Shown here: positions 25,066-34,838 of the stretch, one piece after another | Position numbering within the stretch: the first letter of the stretch is position 1 | How the letters are laid out: every line of letters starts with the position of its first letter | Assembly: GCF_003480435.1 (NCBI RefSeq) | Contig: NZ_QUJB01000001.1 | Span: 62,001 to 126,000 of the forward strand | DNA from: Clostridium sp. AM30-24 | GTDB lineage: Bacteria; Bacillota; Clostridia; Lachnospirales; Lachnospiraceae | Direction: 5' to 3' | Length of the DNA stretch: 64,000 nucleotides | Notes under the pieces: model-generated | What the model was told of the DNA's origin: nothing | Databases searched by the model: none | Seen by the model: only the letters and a program-made list of their open reading frames with translations | Position numbers and translations under genes: made by a program

Positions 25066-26496
25066 ATGACAGATAAAAATATCATCGCGGGTGCCCCGAC
25101 AGAGGAGCCGGCGAGACAGCAGTATTTTATGGAACAGGTAAAGAAACTTGTGGAGGCGGAGAGTGCGAAAAAAGGCCGCCCGCTGACCTGTTTTATCAAT
25201 ACCTTCGGATGTCAGATGAACGCCAGAGACTCCGAAAAACTCCTTGGGATCTTAAAGGAAGCCGGTTATGAGGAGGGAACCGATGAGAATTCAGATTTCG
25301 TCCTCTACAATACATGCACCGTTCGTGAGAACGCGAACTTAAAGGTTTATGGCCGCCTTGGATATTTAAGCGGTGTAAAGAGAAAGAATCCGGATATGAT
25401 GATCGCCCTCTGCGGCTGCATGATGCAGGAGCCGGAGGTAGTCGCAAAGATCAAGAAGAGCTACCGCCATGTGGATCTGATCTTCGGAACCCACAATATC
25501 TTCAAGCTTGCGGAGCTGCTCTACGAGCGCTTCCTGGAGAAGAAGATGGTGGTCGATGTATGGGAAGGAACAAACGAGATCGTGGAGGAACTCCCGATCG
25601 AGAGAAAGTATCCGTTCAAATCTGGTGTCAACATCATGTTCGGCTGCAACAACTTTTGCAGCTACTGCATCGTGCCGTATGTGCGCGGACGCGAGAGAAG
25701 CAGGGAGCCGGAAGATATTATCAAGGAGATCGAGGGTCTTGTAGCTGACGGTGTCGTGGAAGTCATGCTTCTGGGACAGAACGTCAACTCCTACGGAAAG
25801 AACCTGGAACAGCCAATCACGTTTGCGGAGCTCCTTAGAAGAGTGGAAAAGATCGAGGGACTTGAGCGGATCCGCTTCATGACTTCCCATCCGAAGGATC
25901 TCTCCGATGAACTCATCGAGACCATGAAGAACTCCAAAAAGATCTGCAGCCATTTGCATCTTCCGCTTCAGTCTGGCAGCAGTGAGATCTTGAAGAGAAT
26001 GAACCGCAAATACTCGAAGGAACAGTACCTCGCCCTGGTGGAGAAGCTCCGTGCGGCGATGCCGGATATTTCCCTGACCACCGATATCATCGTGGGATTC
26101 CCGGGAGAGACAGAGGAGGACTTCGAGGAGACCATGGATGTGGTGAGAAAAGTGCGTTACGACAGTGCTTTCACCTTCATCTACTCCAAACGTACCGGAA
26201 CACCGGCGGCTGCTATGCCAAACCAGGTTCCGGAGGACGTGGTAAAGAACCGTTTCGACCGCCTGCTTAAGGAGGTCCAGGACATCGCGGCTGAGGTCGT
26301 AAAGCGTCATGAGGGAACGGTACAAAAAGTCCTTGTGGAGGAGATCGATACTCACGAGGCAGGCTTTGTGACAGGAAGACTTTCCAACAACACAGTCGTA
26401 CATTTCGCCGGAGACGCATCTCTGATCGGAAAGATCGTTGATGTCTCCTTAGACGAGGCAAAGGGATTCTACTATATGGGATCTCTTGTAAAATAA
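25066..26496 (+). CDS. miaB: tRNA-2-methylthio-N6-dimethylallyladenosine synthase
   Basis: A radical SAM methylthiotransferase that modifies i6A37 of tRNAs. The ATG at 25066 (after TTGGAG) was chosen over upstream in-frame starts at 25009 and 25033. The 476-residue protein has the N-terminal [4Fe-4S] cysteines Cys49 (FGCQMN), Cys84 (NTCTVRENA) and Cys118 (CGCM), the radical SAM CxxxCxxC at Cys194/198/201 (GCNNFCSYC), and a C-terminal TRAM domain (EIDTHEAGFVTGRLSNN). miaA, which makes its substrate, is the last gene of the same cluster. Confidence 0.97.
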   Translation: MTDKNIIAGAPTEEPARQQYFMEQVKKLVEAESAKKGRPLTCFINTFGCQMNARDSEKLLGILKEAGYEEGTDENSDFVLYNTCTVRENANLKVYGRLGYLSGVKRKNPDMMIALCGCMMQEPEVVAKIKKSYRHVDLIFGTHNIFKLAELLYERFLEKKMVVDVWEGTNEIVEELPIERKYPFKSGVNIMFGCNNFCSYCIVPYVRGRERSREPEDIIKEIEGLVADGVVEVMLLGQNVNSYGKNLEQPITFAELLRRVEKIEGLERIRFMTSHPKDLSDELIETMKNSKKICSHLHLPLQSGSSEILKRMNRKYSKEQYLALVEKLRAAMPDISLTTDIIVGFPGETEEDFEETMDVVRKVRYDSAFTFIYSKRTGTPAAAMPNQVPEDVVKNRFDRLLKEVQDIAAEVVKRHEGTVQKVLVEEIDTHEAGFVTGRLSNNTVVHFAGDASLIGKIVDVSLDEAKGFYYMGSLVK

Positions 26497-26569
26497 GATG
26501 AAATGCATGTGACGCCCGGAGCCGAGTGCTTCGGGCGCTGTGGGCATGTTAAGGAATAGGAGAAAAGAC

Positions 26570-29221
26570 GTGGGACAGATTTCACCAATGATGACACATT
26601 ATCTCGAAACAAAAAAACAGTATCCGGACTGTATCCTTTTTTACCGGTTGGGTGATTTCTACGAGATGTTTTTTGAGGATGCCAAGACGGTTTCAAGAGA
26701 ACTGGAACTGACACTGACGGGAAAGGACTGCGGCCTGGAAGAGCGGGCACCGATGTGCGGTGTGCCATTCCACGCGGTGGAAGGTTATCTCACGAGACTT
26801 GTCCAGAAAGGCTATAAGGTCGCTATCGCGGAGCAGATGGAGGACCCGAAGCTCGCAAAGGGCCTTGTAAAGCGTGAAGTCATCCGCGTTGTGACACCGG
26901 GAACCATCACGAGTTCCCAGGCCCTGGATGAGACAAAGAACAACTACCTGATGGCGGTTGTGTATACCGGAAATAATTACGGAATTGCGACGGTCGACAT
27001 TACGACCGGCGATTTTTTTGTTACAGAAGTGACGAGCGAGCGGGCACTGCTTGATGAGATCAATAAGTTCACACCGTCGGAGCTCGTGTGCAACGAGGCG
27101 CTCTTTATGTCCGGGCTGGACATGGATGAGTTAAAAGAACGGTATCATTTTGCCGTGACCGCCCTGGAAAACAGGTTTTTCTCGGACGATGACTGCAGAA
27201 AGATCTTAAAAGAGCATTTCCATGTGATGAGTCTGGAAGGACTGGGCCTGGGCGACTACGAGAACGGAATGATCGCCTCCGGTGCTGTTCTTCAGTACCT
27301 CTATGAGACACAGAAGAATGACCTGTCCCATCTGACGAAGATCACACCGTATACGACAGGTCAGTTCATGATGATCGACACCTCCACGAGACGAAATCTG
27401 GAGTTGGTTGAGACTTTAAGGGAAAAACAGAAGCGCGGATCCCTGCTCTGGGTTCTCGATAAGACAAAGACGGCCATGGGAGCGAGACTTCTCCGTTCTT
27501 TTATTGAACAGCCGTTGATCGATAAAGCGGAGATCGAGCGCCGCCAGCAGGCCATCGAGGAACTGAACATGAACTATATTTCCAGGGAGGAGATCCGGGA
27601 ATACTTAAATTCCGTCTACGACCTGGAACGCCTCATGGGCCGCATCAGTTACAAGACAGCGAACCCGAGAGACCTTCTCTCCTTTAAGAATTCTCTGGAG
27701 ATGCTGCCGTATATTAAAGATATTCTCGGAGAATTCTCCTGCGAGCTCTTAAAAAAGATGAATGAGGACCTGGACCCGCTCCGGGACCTCTATGAGCTGA
27801 TCGACCGCTCCATTGTCGACGAGCCGCCGATCACGGTCCGCGAGGGAAACATCATCAAGGACGGATACAGCGAGGAAGCCGACAAGTACCGGAAGGCGAA
27901 GACTGAGGGGAAGGCATGGCTGGCGGATCTTGAGACGGAGGAGAAGGAAAAGACAGGGATTAAAAATCTGAAGATCAAGTACAACAAGGTGTTCGGCTAC
28001 TATTTTGAGGTGACGAACTCCTTCAAGGACTTAGTTCCGGAGTACTTTATCCGTAAACAGACACTGACAAACGCAGAGCGGTACACCACAGACCGCCTGA
28101 AAGAGCTGGAAGACATCATCATGGGCGCGGAGGACCGCCTCTACACCTTAGAGTATGACCTGTTCTGCGACGTGCGTGATCAGATCGCGGCGGAAGTCCT
28201 GCGGATCCAGAGTACCGCGAAGGCTATTGCGGGCATTGACGTGTTCACATCCCTGTCCACGGTGTCCATGAGAAATAACTATGTGAAGCCGAAGATCAAC
28301 GAAAAAGGCGTTATCAACATCAAGAACGGACGCCATCCGGTGGTTGAGAAGATGATCAAGGACAGTCTGTTTGTCGCAAACGATACATATCTGGACAATG
28401 GAAAGAACAGGATCTCCGTCATCACAGGACCGAACATGGCCGGTAAATCCACTTACATGAGACAGACGGCCCTCATTGTTCTTATGGCGCAGATCGGAAG
28501 CTTTGTCCCGGCAGATGAGGCAAATATCGGAATCTGCGACAGAATCTTTACGAGAGTCGGCGCCTCCGATGACCTGGCTTCCGGCCAGAGTACGTTTATG
28601 GTTGAGATGACGGAGGTGGCGAATATCCTGAGAAACGCCACAAAGAACAGTCTTCTTGTCCTCGATGAGATCGGCCGAGGTACGAGTACCTTCGATGGCC
28701 TGTCCATTGCCTGGGCGGTCATCGAGCACATCAGCAACCCGAAGATCCTCGGCGCAAAGACATTGTTTGCGACTCATTACCATGAGCTCACGGAACTTGA
28801 GGGAACCATAAGCGGAGTTAACAACTACTGTATCGCCGTTAAGGAACAGGGGGACGATATCGTGTTCCTCAGAAAGATCGTAAAGGGCGGAGCAGACAAG
28901 AGTTACGGAATCCAGGTAGCGAAGCTTGCGGGAGTACCGGAGCCGGTCATCGCCCGTGCGAAGGAACTCGTGGAGGAGCTTGCCAGCGCCGACATCACGG
29001 CCCAGGCAAAGGAGATCGCCCAGATGAGCGCGTCCCCGCAGCACAAGGCGGTGGTAAAGCCGGACGAGGTGGATCTCAACCAGATGTCCATCTTTGACAC
29101 GGTGAAGGATGACGATATCATAAAGGAACTCGGGGATCTTGAGCTTTCCAGTATGACCCCGATCGACGCATTGAATACGCTTTACAGATTACAGACGAAA
29201 TTGAAAAACCGCTGGCAGTAA
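26570..29221 (+). CDS. mutS: DNA mismatch repair ATPase MutS
   Basis: MutS recognises mismatches and loads MutL. I start it at the GTG at 26570 because AGGAG lies eight bases upstream and MGQISPMMTHYLETKKQYPD is the normal MutS beginning; an ATG at 26546 is also in frame. The 883-residue protein has the mismatch-binding FYRLGDFYEMFFEDA motif (Phe-x-Glu), connector, lever and clamp domains, then the ATPase domain with Walker A GPNMAGKSTYM (about residue 620) and Walker B LLVLDEIGRGTSTFDG. Full length for MutS1. Confidence 0.97.
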   Translation: MGQISPMMTHYLETKKQYPDCILFYRLGDFYEMFFEDAKTVSRELELTLTGKDCGLEERAPMCGVPFHAVEGYLTRLVQKGYKVAIAEQMEDPKLAKGLVKREVIRVVTPGTITSSQALDETKNNYLMAVVYTGNNYGIATVDITTGDFFVTEVTSERALLDEINKFTPSELVCNEALFMSGLDMDELKERYHFAVTALENRFFSDDDCRKILKEHFHVMSLEGLGLGDYENGMIASGAVLQYLYETQKNDLSHLTKITPYTTGQFMMIDTSTRRNLELVETLREKQKRGSLLWVLDKTKTAMGARLLRSFIEQPLIDKAEIERRQQAIEELNMNYISREEIREYLNSVYDLERLMGRISYKTANPRDLLSFKNSLEMLPYIKDILGEFSCELLKKMNEDLDPLRDLYELIDRSIVDEPPITVREGNIIKDGYSEEADKYRKAKTEGKAWLADLETEEKEKTGIKNLKIKYNKVFGYYFEVTNSFKDLVPEYFIRKQTLTNAERYTTDRLKELEDIIMGAEDRLYTLEYDLFCDVRDQIAAEVLRIQSTAKAIAGIDVFTSLSTVSMRNNYVKPKINEKGVINIKNGRHPVVEKMIKDSLFVANDTYLDNGKNRISVITGPNMAGKSTYMRQTALIVLMAQIGSFVPADEANIGICDRIFTRVGASDDLASGQSTFMVEMTEVANILRNATKNSLLVLDEIGRGTSTFDGLSIAWAVIEHISNPKILGAKTLFATHYHELTELEGTISGVNNYCIAVKEQGDDIVFLRKIVKGGADKSYGIQVAKLAGVPEPVIARAKELVEELASADITAQAKEIAQMSASPQHKAVVKPDEVDLNQMSIFDTVKDDDIIKELGDLELSSMTPIDALNTLYRLQTKLKNRWQ

Positions 29222-29242
29222 GGGAAGAGAGGAAGAGAGACT

Positions 29243-31363
29243 ATGCCGATTCAGGTTCTGGACCAGAGTACGATCAATCAGATCGCTGCGGGAGAGGTCG
29301 TGGAGAGGCCGGCTTCCGTTGTGAAAGAGTTAATGGAAAATGCCATCGATGCCGGTTCCACAGCGATCACTGTGGAGATCCGTCAGGGCGGTATCGGTTT
29401 TATCAGGATCACGGACAATGGATGCGGGATCAAAAAGGAAGAACTTCCATTGGCGTTCCTGCGCCATTCCACCAGCAAGATCCGGACAGCGGAGGATCTG
29501 CTGACGGTGTCTTCATTAGGCTTCCGCGGCGAGGCACTTTCCAGCATTGCGGCAGTTTCCCAGGTGGAGCTGATCACGAAGACCTCCGGCAGTCTTACGG
29601 GATCCAGATACCGGATCGAGGGAGGCGAGGAAAAAGGCCTCGAGGAGATCGGCGCACCGGACGGAACCACATTTATCTCCAGAAATCTCTTTTTCAACAC
29701 ACCTGCAAGGCGGAAATTTTTGAAGACGGAGACCACAGAGGGCACCCATGTGGCGGATCTTGTAGAAAAGATCGCTCTGTCTCACCCGGAGATCTCCATA
29801 CGGCTTATCGTGAATAATCAGAGCCGTCTTCATACATCGGGGAATCATAACCTGAAGGACATCATCTATACCATCTATGGTCGGGAGATCGCGGCAAACC
29901 TTCTTCCGGTAGAAGTGTCAAACGGGATGGTAAAGATTTCCGGATTTATCGGGAAACCGCTGATTGCCCGTGGAAACAGGAATTTTGAGAATTATTTTAT
30001 TAACGGGCGATACATTAAGAGCGGACTTGTGTCCAAGGCTATCGAGGACGGATATAAGAGCTATATGATGCAGCACAAATATCCTTTTACACTTCTGCAT
30101 CTCACGGTGGAGCCGGAGTATATCGATGTGAATGTGCATCCATCGAAGATGGAACTCCGGTTCAAGGACGGTGAGAATATGTACCGCGTGATCTGTCAGG
30201 CGGTAACGGACGCACTCTCCGGGAAGGAACTGATCCCGAATGTAAGCCTCATGTCGGAACGGGAAGAGCGGGAATTCGAGAAAAACGAAAGTGCCGCAGT
30301 GCGGAACTCTATTCCGGGAAATGTAATAAATACTCCAGCAAAGAATGGCCATGGACCGGAACCTTTCGAACGTCACCGCCTGGAAGCCATGGGAATCCGC
30401 GAGGAACGTCCGGCTTATGGGGAGAAAAAGCAGGAGAGCAGGTGGATCCTGCCGCCGAATCCCCTCACGAGGGAACTGCCGCAGGAACGCGCACAGACAC
30501 AGCAGCCAAAAGAGGGTGAGAATGCGTCGATAGAGAAAGCAGGGGCAATAAAAACAACAGTTTCCGTGGAATCACCGTCATATGGTGCGGGAGTCCCGAA
30601 AGAGACAGGAGCGGAAGCGATGCCTGCGGCTTTGGAAGAGAAAGAGAAAGCTTCGGAGACGACAGGTGCAGCTTTGGCTGCGAAGAAAGCATTCCCGGCT
30701 GAGAAAGAAGCATCTCTGGCAGAGAAGGAAGCGCCTCCTAAGCAGATGGAAATGTTCGACAACCGCCTTCTTTCAGAATCCGCGAGAAAGCGCCACCGCC
30801 TGATCGGTCAGGTTTTTGAGACCTACTGGCTTGTGGAGTACGACGGCAGCCTCTACATCATTGACCAGCATGCCGCTCATGAGAAAGTCCTGTTTGAGAA
30901 GAACTTCGCTTCCTTAAAGACGAGAGAGTATACCTCCCAGTTCATCAGTCCTCCGATCATCCTGACACTTTCCTTACAGGAGGCGGATCTTTTAAAGCGC
31001 CATATGAAGGTATTCACGGACATTGGCTTTGAGATCGAGCCGTTTGGCGGAAATGAGTACGCGGTGCGTGCAGTGCCGGACAATCTGTTCTCTCTGGCAA
31101 AAAAAGATCTTCTGATGGAACTGATCGACGGTCTCTCCGATGATGGAATGGGGAAAAACGTGGAGTCCATCTATGACCGGATCGCTTCCATGTCCTGTAA
31201 GGCAGCGGTCAAGGGAAACAATGAGTTGTCCTTCGCGGAGGCGGACAAGCTTATCGATGAACTGTTAAAACTGGAGAATCCATATAACTGCCCGCACGGA
31301 AGACCGACGATCGTCGCGATCAGCAAATATGAGATGGAAAAGAAATTTAAGAGGATCGTATGA
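29243..31363 (+). CDS. mutL: DNA mismatch repair protein MutL (endonuclease type)
   Basis: The 706-residue protein has the GHKL ATPase motifs at the N-terminus (LMENAIDAGS, ITDNGCGI, LGFRGEALSSIAAV), a long variable linker of about 150 residues rich in Ala/Lys/Glu/Pro, and a C-terminal dimerisation domain with DQHAAHEKVLFE and CPHGRPT. The DQHA(x)2E(x)4E-type motif shows it is a nicking-endonuclease MutL, expected in bacteria without MutH. The linker contains near-repeats of the type AEKEA. The end overlaps miaA by 4 bp. Confidence 0.97.
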   Translation: MPIQVLDQSTINQIAAGEVVERPASVVKELMENAIDAGSTAITVEIRQGGIGFIRITDNGCGIKKEELPLAFLRHSTSKIRTAEDLLTVSSLGFRGEALSSIAAVSQVELITKTSGSLTGSRYRIEGGEEKGLEEIGAPDGTTFISRNLFFNTPARRKFLKTETTEGTHVADLVEKIALSHPEISIRLIVNNQSRLHTSGNHNLKDIIYTIYGREIAANLLPVEVSNGMVKISGFIGKPLIARGNRNFENYFINGRYIKSGLVSKAIEDGYKSYMMQHKYPFTLLHLTVEPEYIDVNVHPSKMELRFKDGENMYRVICQAVTDALSGKELIPNVSLMSEREEREFEKNESAAVRNSIPGNVINTPAKNGHGPEPFERHRLEAMGIREERPAYGEKKQESRWILPPNPLTRELPQERAQTQQPKEGENASIEKAGAIKTTVSVESPSYGAGVPKETGAEAMPAALEEKEKASETTGAALAAKKAFPAEKEASLAEKEAPPKQMEMFDNRLLSESARKRHRLIGQVFETYWLVEYDGSLYIIDQHAAHEKVLFEKNFASLKTREYTSQFISPPIILTLSLQEADLLKRHMKVFTDIGFEIEPFGGNEYAVRAVPDNLFSLAKKDLLMELIDGLSDDGMGKNVESIYDRIASMSCKAAVKGNNELSFAEADKLIDELLKLENPYNCPHGRPTIVAISKYEMEKKFKRIV

Positions 31364-32322
31364 TGAAAAAACCTTTGATCATAATCACCGGGCCGACGGC
31401 GTCCGGAAAGACCGCCCTCTCCGTGGAACTAGCGAAAAAGGTCGGCGGCGAGATCATCAGTGCCGACTCCATGCAGGTGTACCGCCACATGGATATCGGA
31501 TCCGCGAAGGTGACGAAGGAGGAGATGAATGGTGTCAGACATCACCTGATTGATGTTCTTGACCCATGGGACGAATTTAATGTGGTGGTGTTCCAGAACC
31601 TTGCAAAACAGGCTATGGAGGAGATCTATGCCGCCGGACACATCCCGATCATCGCCGGAGGCACCGGATTTTATATCCAGGCATTGGTGAACGATATCGA
31701 TTTTACGGAGAATGACGGTGACCTGGGGTACCGGGAAGAGTTAGAACATCTGGCGTCAGAAAAGGGGGCTTCCTGTCTTCACGATATGTTAAAGGCAGTT
31801 GATCCGGAGTCCGCGGCGGCGATCCATGAGAACAATGTGAAGCGTGTGATCCGCGCTCTGGAGTTTTATAAAAAGACCGGGACAAAGATTTCGGAACACA
31901 ATGAGGCGGAGCGCCGGAAAGAATCACCGTACAATTTTGCTTACTATGTGCTCAATATGGACCGTGAACGCCTGTACCGGAGGATCGATCTGCGGGTGGA
32001 TCTCATGATGAAACATGGCCTTCTGGCGGAGGTGGAGAAATTAAAAGAGATGGGCTGTACGCGGGACATGGTGTCCATGCAGGGACTTGGATACAAGGAA
32101 ATCCTTGATGCCCTGGATGGAACGCTCTCTCTGGAGGAAGCCGTCTACATCATTAAGCGCGATACCAGACATTTCGCGAAGCGCCAGCTCACATGGTTTA
32201 AGAGAGAGAAAGAAGTTATCTGGGTGGATCAGGGAAAATTTGATTTTGATCGAGAAAAGATTCTTGCGTGGATGTCAGAGGATTTGCGTAAACGGAATAT
32301 TTTGACAGATCAACTGCGCTGA
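31360..32322 (+). CDS. miaA: tRNA dimethylallyltransferase
   Basis: Adds a dimethylallyl group to A37 of tRNAs reading UNN codons, the step before MiaB. The 320-residue protein has the P-loop ITGPTASGKTALSVELAK, SADSMQVYRHMDIGSAK, GGTGFYIQAL and the C-terminal RQLTWFKRE. The start overlaps the mutL stop (ATGATGA); either of the two adjacent ATGs could be used. Confidence 0.97.
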   Translation: MMKKPLIIITGPTASGKTALSVELAKKVGGEIISADSMQVYRHMDIGSAKVTKEEMNGVRHHLIDVLDPWDEFNVVVFQNLAKQAMEEIYAAGHIPIIAGGTGFYIQALVNDIDFTENDGDLGYREELEHLASEKGASCLHDMLKAVDPESAAAIHENNVKRVIRALEFYKKTGTKISEHNEAERRKESPYNFAYYVLNMDRERLYRRIDLRVDLMMKHGLLAEVEKLKEMGCTRDMVSMQGLGYKEILDALDGTLSLEEAVYIIKRDTRHFAKRQLTWFKREKEVIWVDQGKFDFDREKILAWMSEDLRKRNILTDQLR

Positions 32323-32359
32323 AAATTCATTCTTACAATAGATGTTAAAAGGAGAAATC

Positions 32360-33640
32360 ATGGAACTTACAAAGATGTACGGAGAGCTTGGAATCTCCGA
32401 GAAAGTTTTAAACTACGGAAGAGAGATCGAAAAAAGCCTGCATGACCGTTTTGAGAGGATCGACAGGACTGCCGAGTATAACCAGTTAAAGGTCATCAAA
32501 GCCATGCAGGAGGCGAGAGTCAGTGATATCCATTTCGCCGGGACAACAGGCTATGGTTATAATGACCTGGGACGTGACACTTTAGAGGAGGTTTACGCGA
32601 AGGCTTTCCACGGCGAGGACGCTCTTGTACGCCCCCAGCTGATCTCCGGAACCCACGCCCTCACCATCGCCCTCTCCGGCAATCTCCGCCCGGGCGATGA
32701 GATCCTTTCTCCGGTCGGGAAGCCCTATGATACCCTTGAGGAAGTGATTGGAATCCGGGATTCCATTGGTTCCTTGAAAGAATTCGGCATCACCTACAGT
32801 CAGGTAGATCTTCTGCCGAACGGAGATTTCGACTTTGAGAATATTAAAAAAGCCATCAACGGGCGCACAAAACTCATCGAGATCCAGCGCTCCAAGGGAT
32901 ATGCCACAAGACCGACCTTGTCTGTAAAACGCATCGGAGAGCTGATCTCCTTCATCAAATCCATCAAGCCGGATGTGATCTGCATGGTAGATAACTGCTA
33001 CGGGGAATTCGTGGAGGAGCTGGAGCCGACAGACGTGGGAGCTGACATGATCGTTGGTTCCCTGATCAAAAATCCGGGCGGCGGACTTGCTCCGATCGGC
33101 GGTTATATCGTCGGACGAAAGGATTGTGTGGAGCGCGCGGCATATCGTCTGACCGCACCGGGTCTCGGAAAAGAAGTCGGTGCCAGCCTTGGTGTCAGTC
33201 AGTCTCTCTATCAGGGACTTTTCCTGTCCCCGACTGTTGTCGCAGGTGCGTTAAAGGGCGCGATCTTCGCGGCAAACGTGTATGAGAAGCTTGGCTTTGG
33301 TGTCGTTCCGAACGGAACGGAGAGCCGCCACGATATCATTCAGGCCATCACCTTTGGCACCCCGGAAGGTGTCATCAAATTCTGTGAGGGCATTCAGGCG
33401 GCAGCACCGGTAGACAGCTTTGTAACGCCGGAGCCGTGGGCGATGCCGGGGTATGATTCGGACGTTATCATGGCAGCAGGAGCTTTCGTTCAGGGTTCTT
33501 CCATCGAACTTTCCGCAGACGGCCCGATCAAACCGCCATATGCGGTATACTTTCAGGGCGGACTCACCTGGTATCACGCAAAGCTCGGCATCTTAATGTC
33601 TTTGCAGAAGTTAGTGGATGCCGGGATCGTGACATTATAG
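32360..33640 (+). CDS. Methionine gamma-lyase-like PLP protein (aluminum resistance family)
   Basis: A 426-residue fold-type I PLP enzyme of the YnbB/aluminum-resistance family. The ATG at 32360 follows AAAGGAG. Visible features are FAGTTGYGYNDLGRD, RPQLISGTHALTIALSGNLR, VDNCYGEFVEELEP with the PLP-contacting Asp, and the Lys-bearing GSLIKNPGGGLAPIGGYIVG, where Schiff-base formation is expected. In Bacillus and Clostridia these genes neighbour miaA/hfq/glnA clusters. The true substrate is not established; homology to methionine gamma-lyase and cystathionine lyases suggests a C-S lyase (inference). Confidence 0.88.
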   Translation: MELTKMYGELGISEKVLNYGREIEKSLHDRFERIDRTAEYNQLKVIKAMQEARVSDIHFAGTTGYGYNDLGRDTLEEVYAKAFHGEDALVRPQLISGTHALTIALSGNLRPGDEILSPVGKPYDTLEEVIGIRDSIGSLKEFGITYSQVDLLPNGDFDFENIKKAINGRTKLIEIQRSKGYATRPTLSVKRIGELISFIKSIKPDVICMVDNCYGEFVEELEPTDVGADMIVGSLIKNPGGGLAPIGGYIVGRKDCVERAAYRLTAPGLGKEVGASLGVSQSLYQGLFLSPTVVAGALKGAIFAANVYEKLGFGVVPNGTESRHDIIQAITFGTPEGVIKFCEGIQAAAPVDSFVTPEPWAMPGYDSDVIMAAGAFVQGSSIELSADGPIKPPYAVYFQGGLTWYHAKLGILMSLQKLVDAGIVTL

Positions 33641-33664
33641 GAATGTGAACTTTTTCTGAACTCA

Positions 33665-33693
33665 TTGTTTTTGAGTGTGAAATATGCTAAACT
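33665..33693 (+). promoter_or_regulatory. Candidate promoter upstream of DUF4321/radC
   Basis: TTGTTT and TAAACT with a 17-bp spacer; moderate match. Confidence 0.4.
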
Positions 33694-33700
33694 TTTCCTG

Positions 33701-33724
33701 ACTGTGAAGGAACTGGACAGTTAT
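33701..33724 (+). repeat. Possible diverged right-arm copy of the dispersed hairpin repeat
   Basis: ACTGTGAAGGAACTGGACAG followed by TTAT resembles the right module of the 52.8-kb element (ACTGTGAGGCACTGAACAG then TTAC), with one inserted base and three changes. The resemblance is suggestive only. Confidence 0.4.
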
Positions 33725-33810
33725 GATTTTTCTGCATAAGCGAAACAGACACCAGCCGGGACCGCCTGTCCTGATACACGCGGCCCGGTGATCGAGAGGA
33801 ATGAAACAGT

Positions 33811-34062
33811 ATGAAGAGTAAAAGTTCCTGGGCGCTGCTTCTCCTTCTGCTTTCCGGAATCGTTCTGGGAGGTTTTATCGGGGAGATGACAGCAAAGGTG
33901 CCGGGACTTTCCTGGTTGAACTTTGGGGAATCCTTTGGGCTTAACGACCCGCTGATCTTAAACCTCGGGATTCTTGTGATCACATTCGGACTCAGCATCC
34001 GTATCACGATGGCGAGCATTATCGGTGTGATCATCGCAATTTTGATCTATCATTTCCTGTAG
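33811..34062 (+). CDS. DUF4321 small membrane protein
   Basis: An 83-residue protein with two predicted membrane segments: residues 7-25 (ALLLLLLSGIVLGGFIG) and about 50-82, ending IIGVIIAILIYHFL. The MTAKVPGLSWLNFGESFGL loop between them is the DUF4321 signature. Commonly found in front of radC/mre genes in Clostridia. Function unknown. The start lies after a GAGAGGAATGAAACAGT leader. Confidence 0.85.
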   Translation: MKSKSSWALLLLLLSGIVLGGFIGEMTAKVPGLSWLNFGESFGLNDPLILNLGILVITFGLSIRITMASIIGVIIAILIYHFL

Positions 34063-34130
34063 AAGACCGTTTCTGCGGGGACATCTGCCGTATCGTGTAC
34101 TTGGAGAGACCGGAAAGGCGGAATGTCAGT

Positions 34131-34838
34131 ATGGAAAAGAAAAACGGAAAGACTATGAAGGGACTTCCGGTTTCGGAACGCCCTTATGAGAAGGTGCTGG
34201 AGAAGGGGCCGGCATTTCTCTCTGATGCGGAGCTTCTCTCCGTGATCCTTCGCTCCGGGACAAAAAATATACCGGTGCGGGATATGGCGGAGGAGATCTT
34301 AAATGCCGGAAATCCGCCGGGCCTCGCGGGACTTCTCCACGGAACCGTGGAGGATTACAAAGAGATCCGCGGCGTCGGTGAGGTGAAGGCGATCCAGCTC
34401 GCCTGTATCGGCGAACTCTCCGCCAGGATCTGGAAGGCGGCGGCATCGGAGAAGACCATCGTCTTTGATGCGCCGTCAAAGGTTGCGGCTTTCTACATGG
34501 AAGAGATGCGCCATCTGGAGCAGGAGAACCTGAAACTCCTGTTATTGAATACAAAAAACATTCTGTTGAGGGATATTACAGTCTCGAGAGGGACGGTGAA
34601 CGCCTCCTGCGCGACACCGCGGGAGATCTTTATCGAGGCGTTGCGATTCAGAGCCTGCGGGATCATCCTGCTCCACAATCATCCCAGCGGAGATCCGACA
34701 CCCAGCAGGGAAGACTGCCTCTTTACAGAACGTGTCCGGGAAGCCGGGAGTCTCATGGGAATACCGCTTTTAGACCATGTCGTTATCGGAGATAATTCCT
34801 ATGTGAGCCTTAGAGAACGGGGAATTTTTGAAACATGA
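34131..34838 (+). CDS. radC: RadC family JAMM-domain protein
   Basis: The 235-residue protein has an N-terminal helix-hairpin-helix region (DAELLSVILRSGTKN, IRGVGEVKAIQLACI) and a C-terminal JAMM/MPN metalloprotease-like domain with HNHPSGDPTPSREDCLFT and LLDHVVIG. Despite its name RadC is not required for repair in tested species, and its role is unsettled. The ATG at 34131 was chosen; the site upstream is weak. It overlaps mreC by 4 bp. In many Firmicutes mreB sits between radC and mreC; it is absent here. Confidence 0.94.
   Translation: MEKKNGKTMKGLPVSERPYEKVLEKGPAFLSDAELLSVILRSGTKNIPVRDMAEEILNAGNPPGLAGLLHGTVEDYKEIRGVGEVKAIQLACIGELSARIWKAAASEKTIVFDAPSKVAAFYMEEMRHLEQENLKLLLLNTKNILLRDITVSRGTVNASCATPREIFIEALRFRACGIILLHNHPSGDPTPSREDCLFTERVREAGSLMGIPLLDHVVIGDNSYVSLRERGIFET

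Noticed and set aside
25366..26403. Minus-strand ORF of 345 codons inside miaB
   Set aside because: Antisense shadow of conserved radical SAM coding sequence with no recognisable protein features.
26513..26537. Terminator between miaB and mutS
   Set aside because: CGCCCG/CGGGCG can pair but no T-run follows and the genes belong to a normal cluster.
28148..29044. Minus-strand ORF of 298 codons inside mutS
   Set aside because: Antisense shadow of the MutS ATPase domain.
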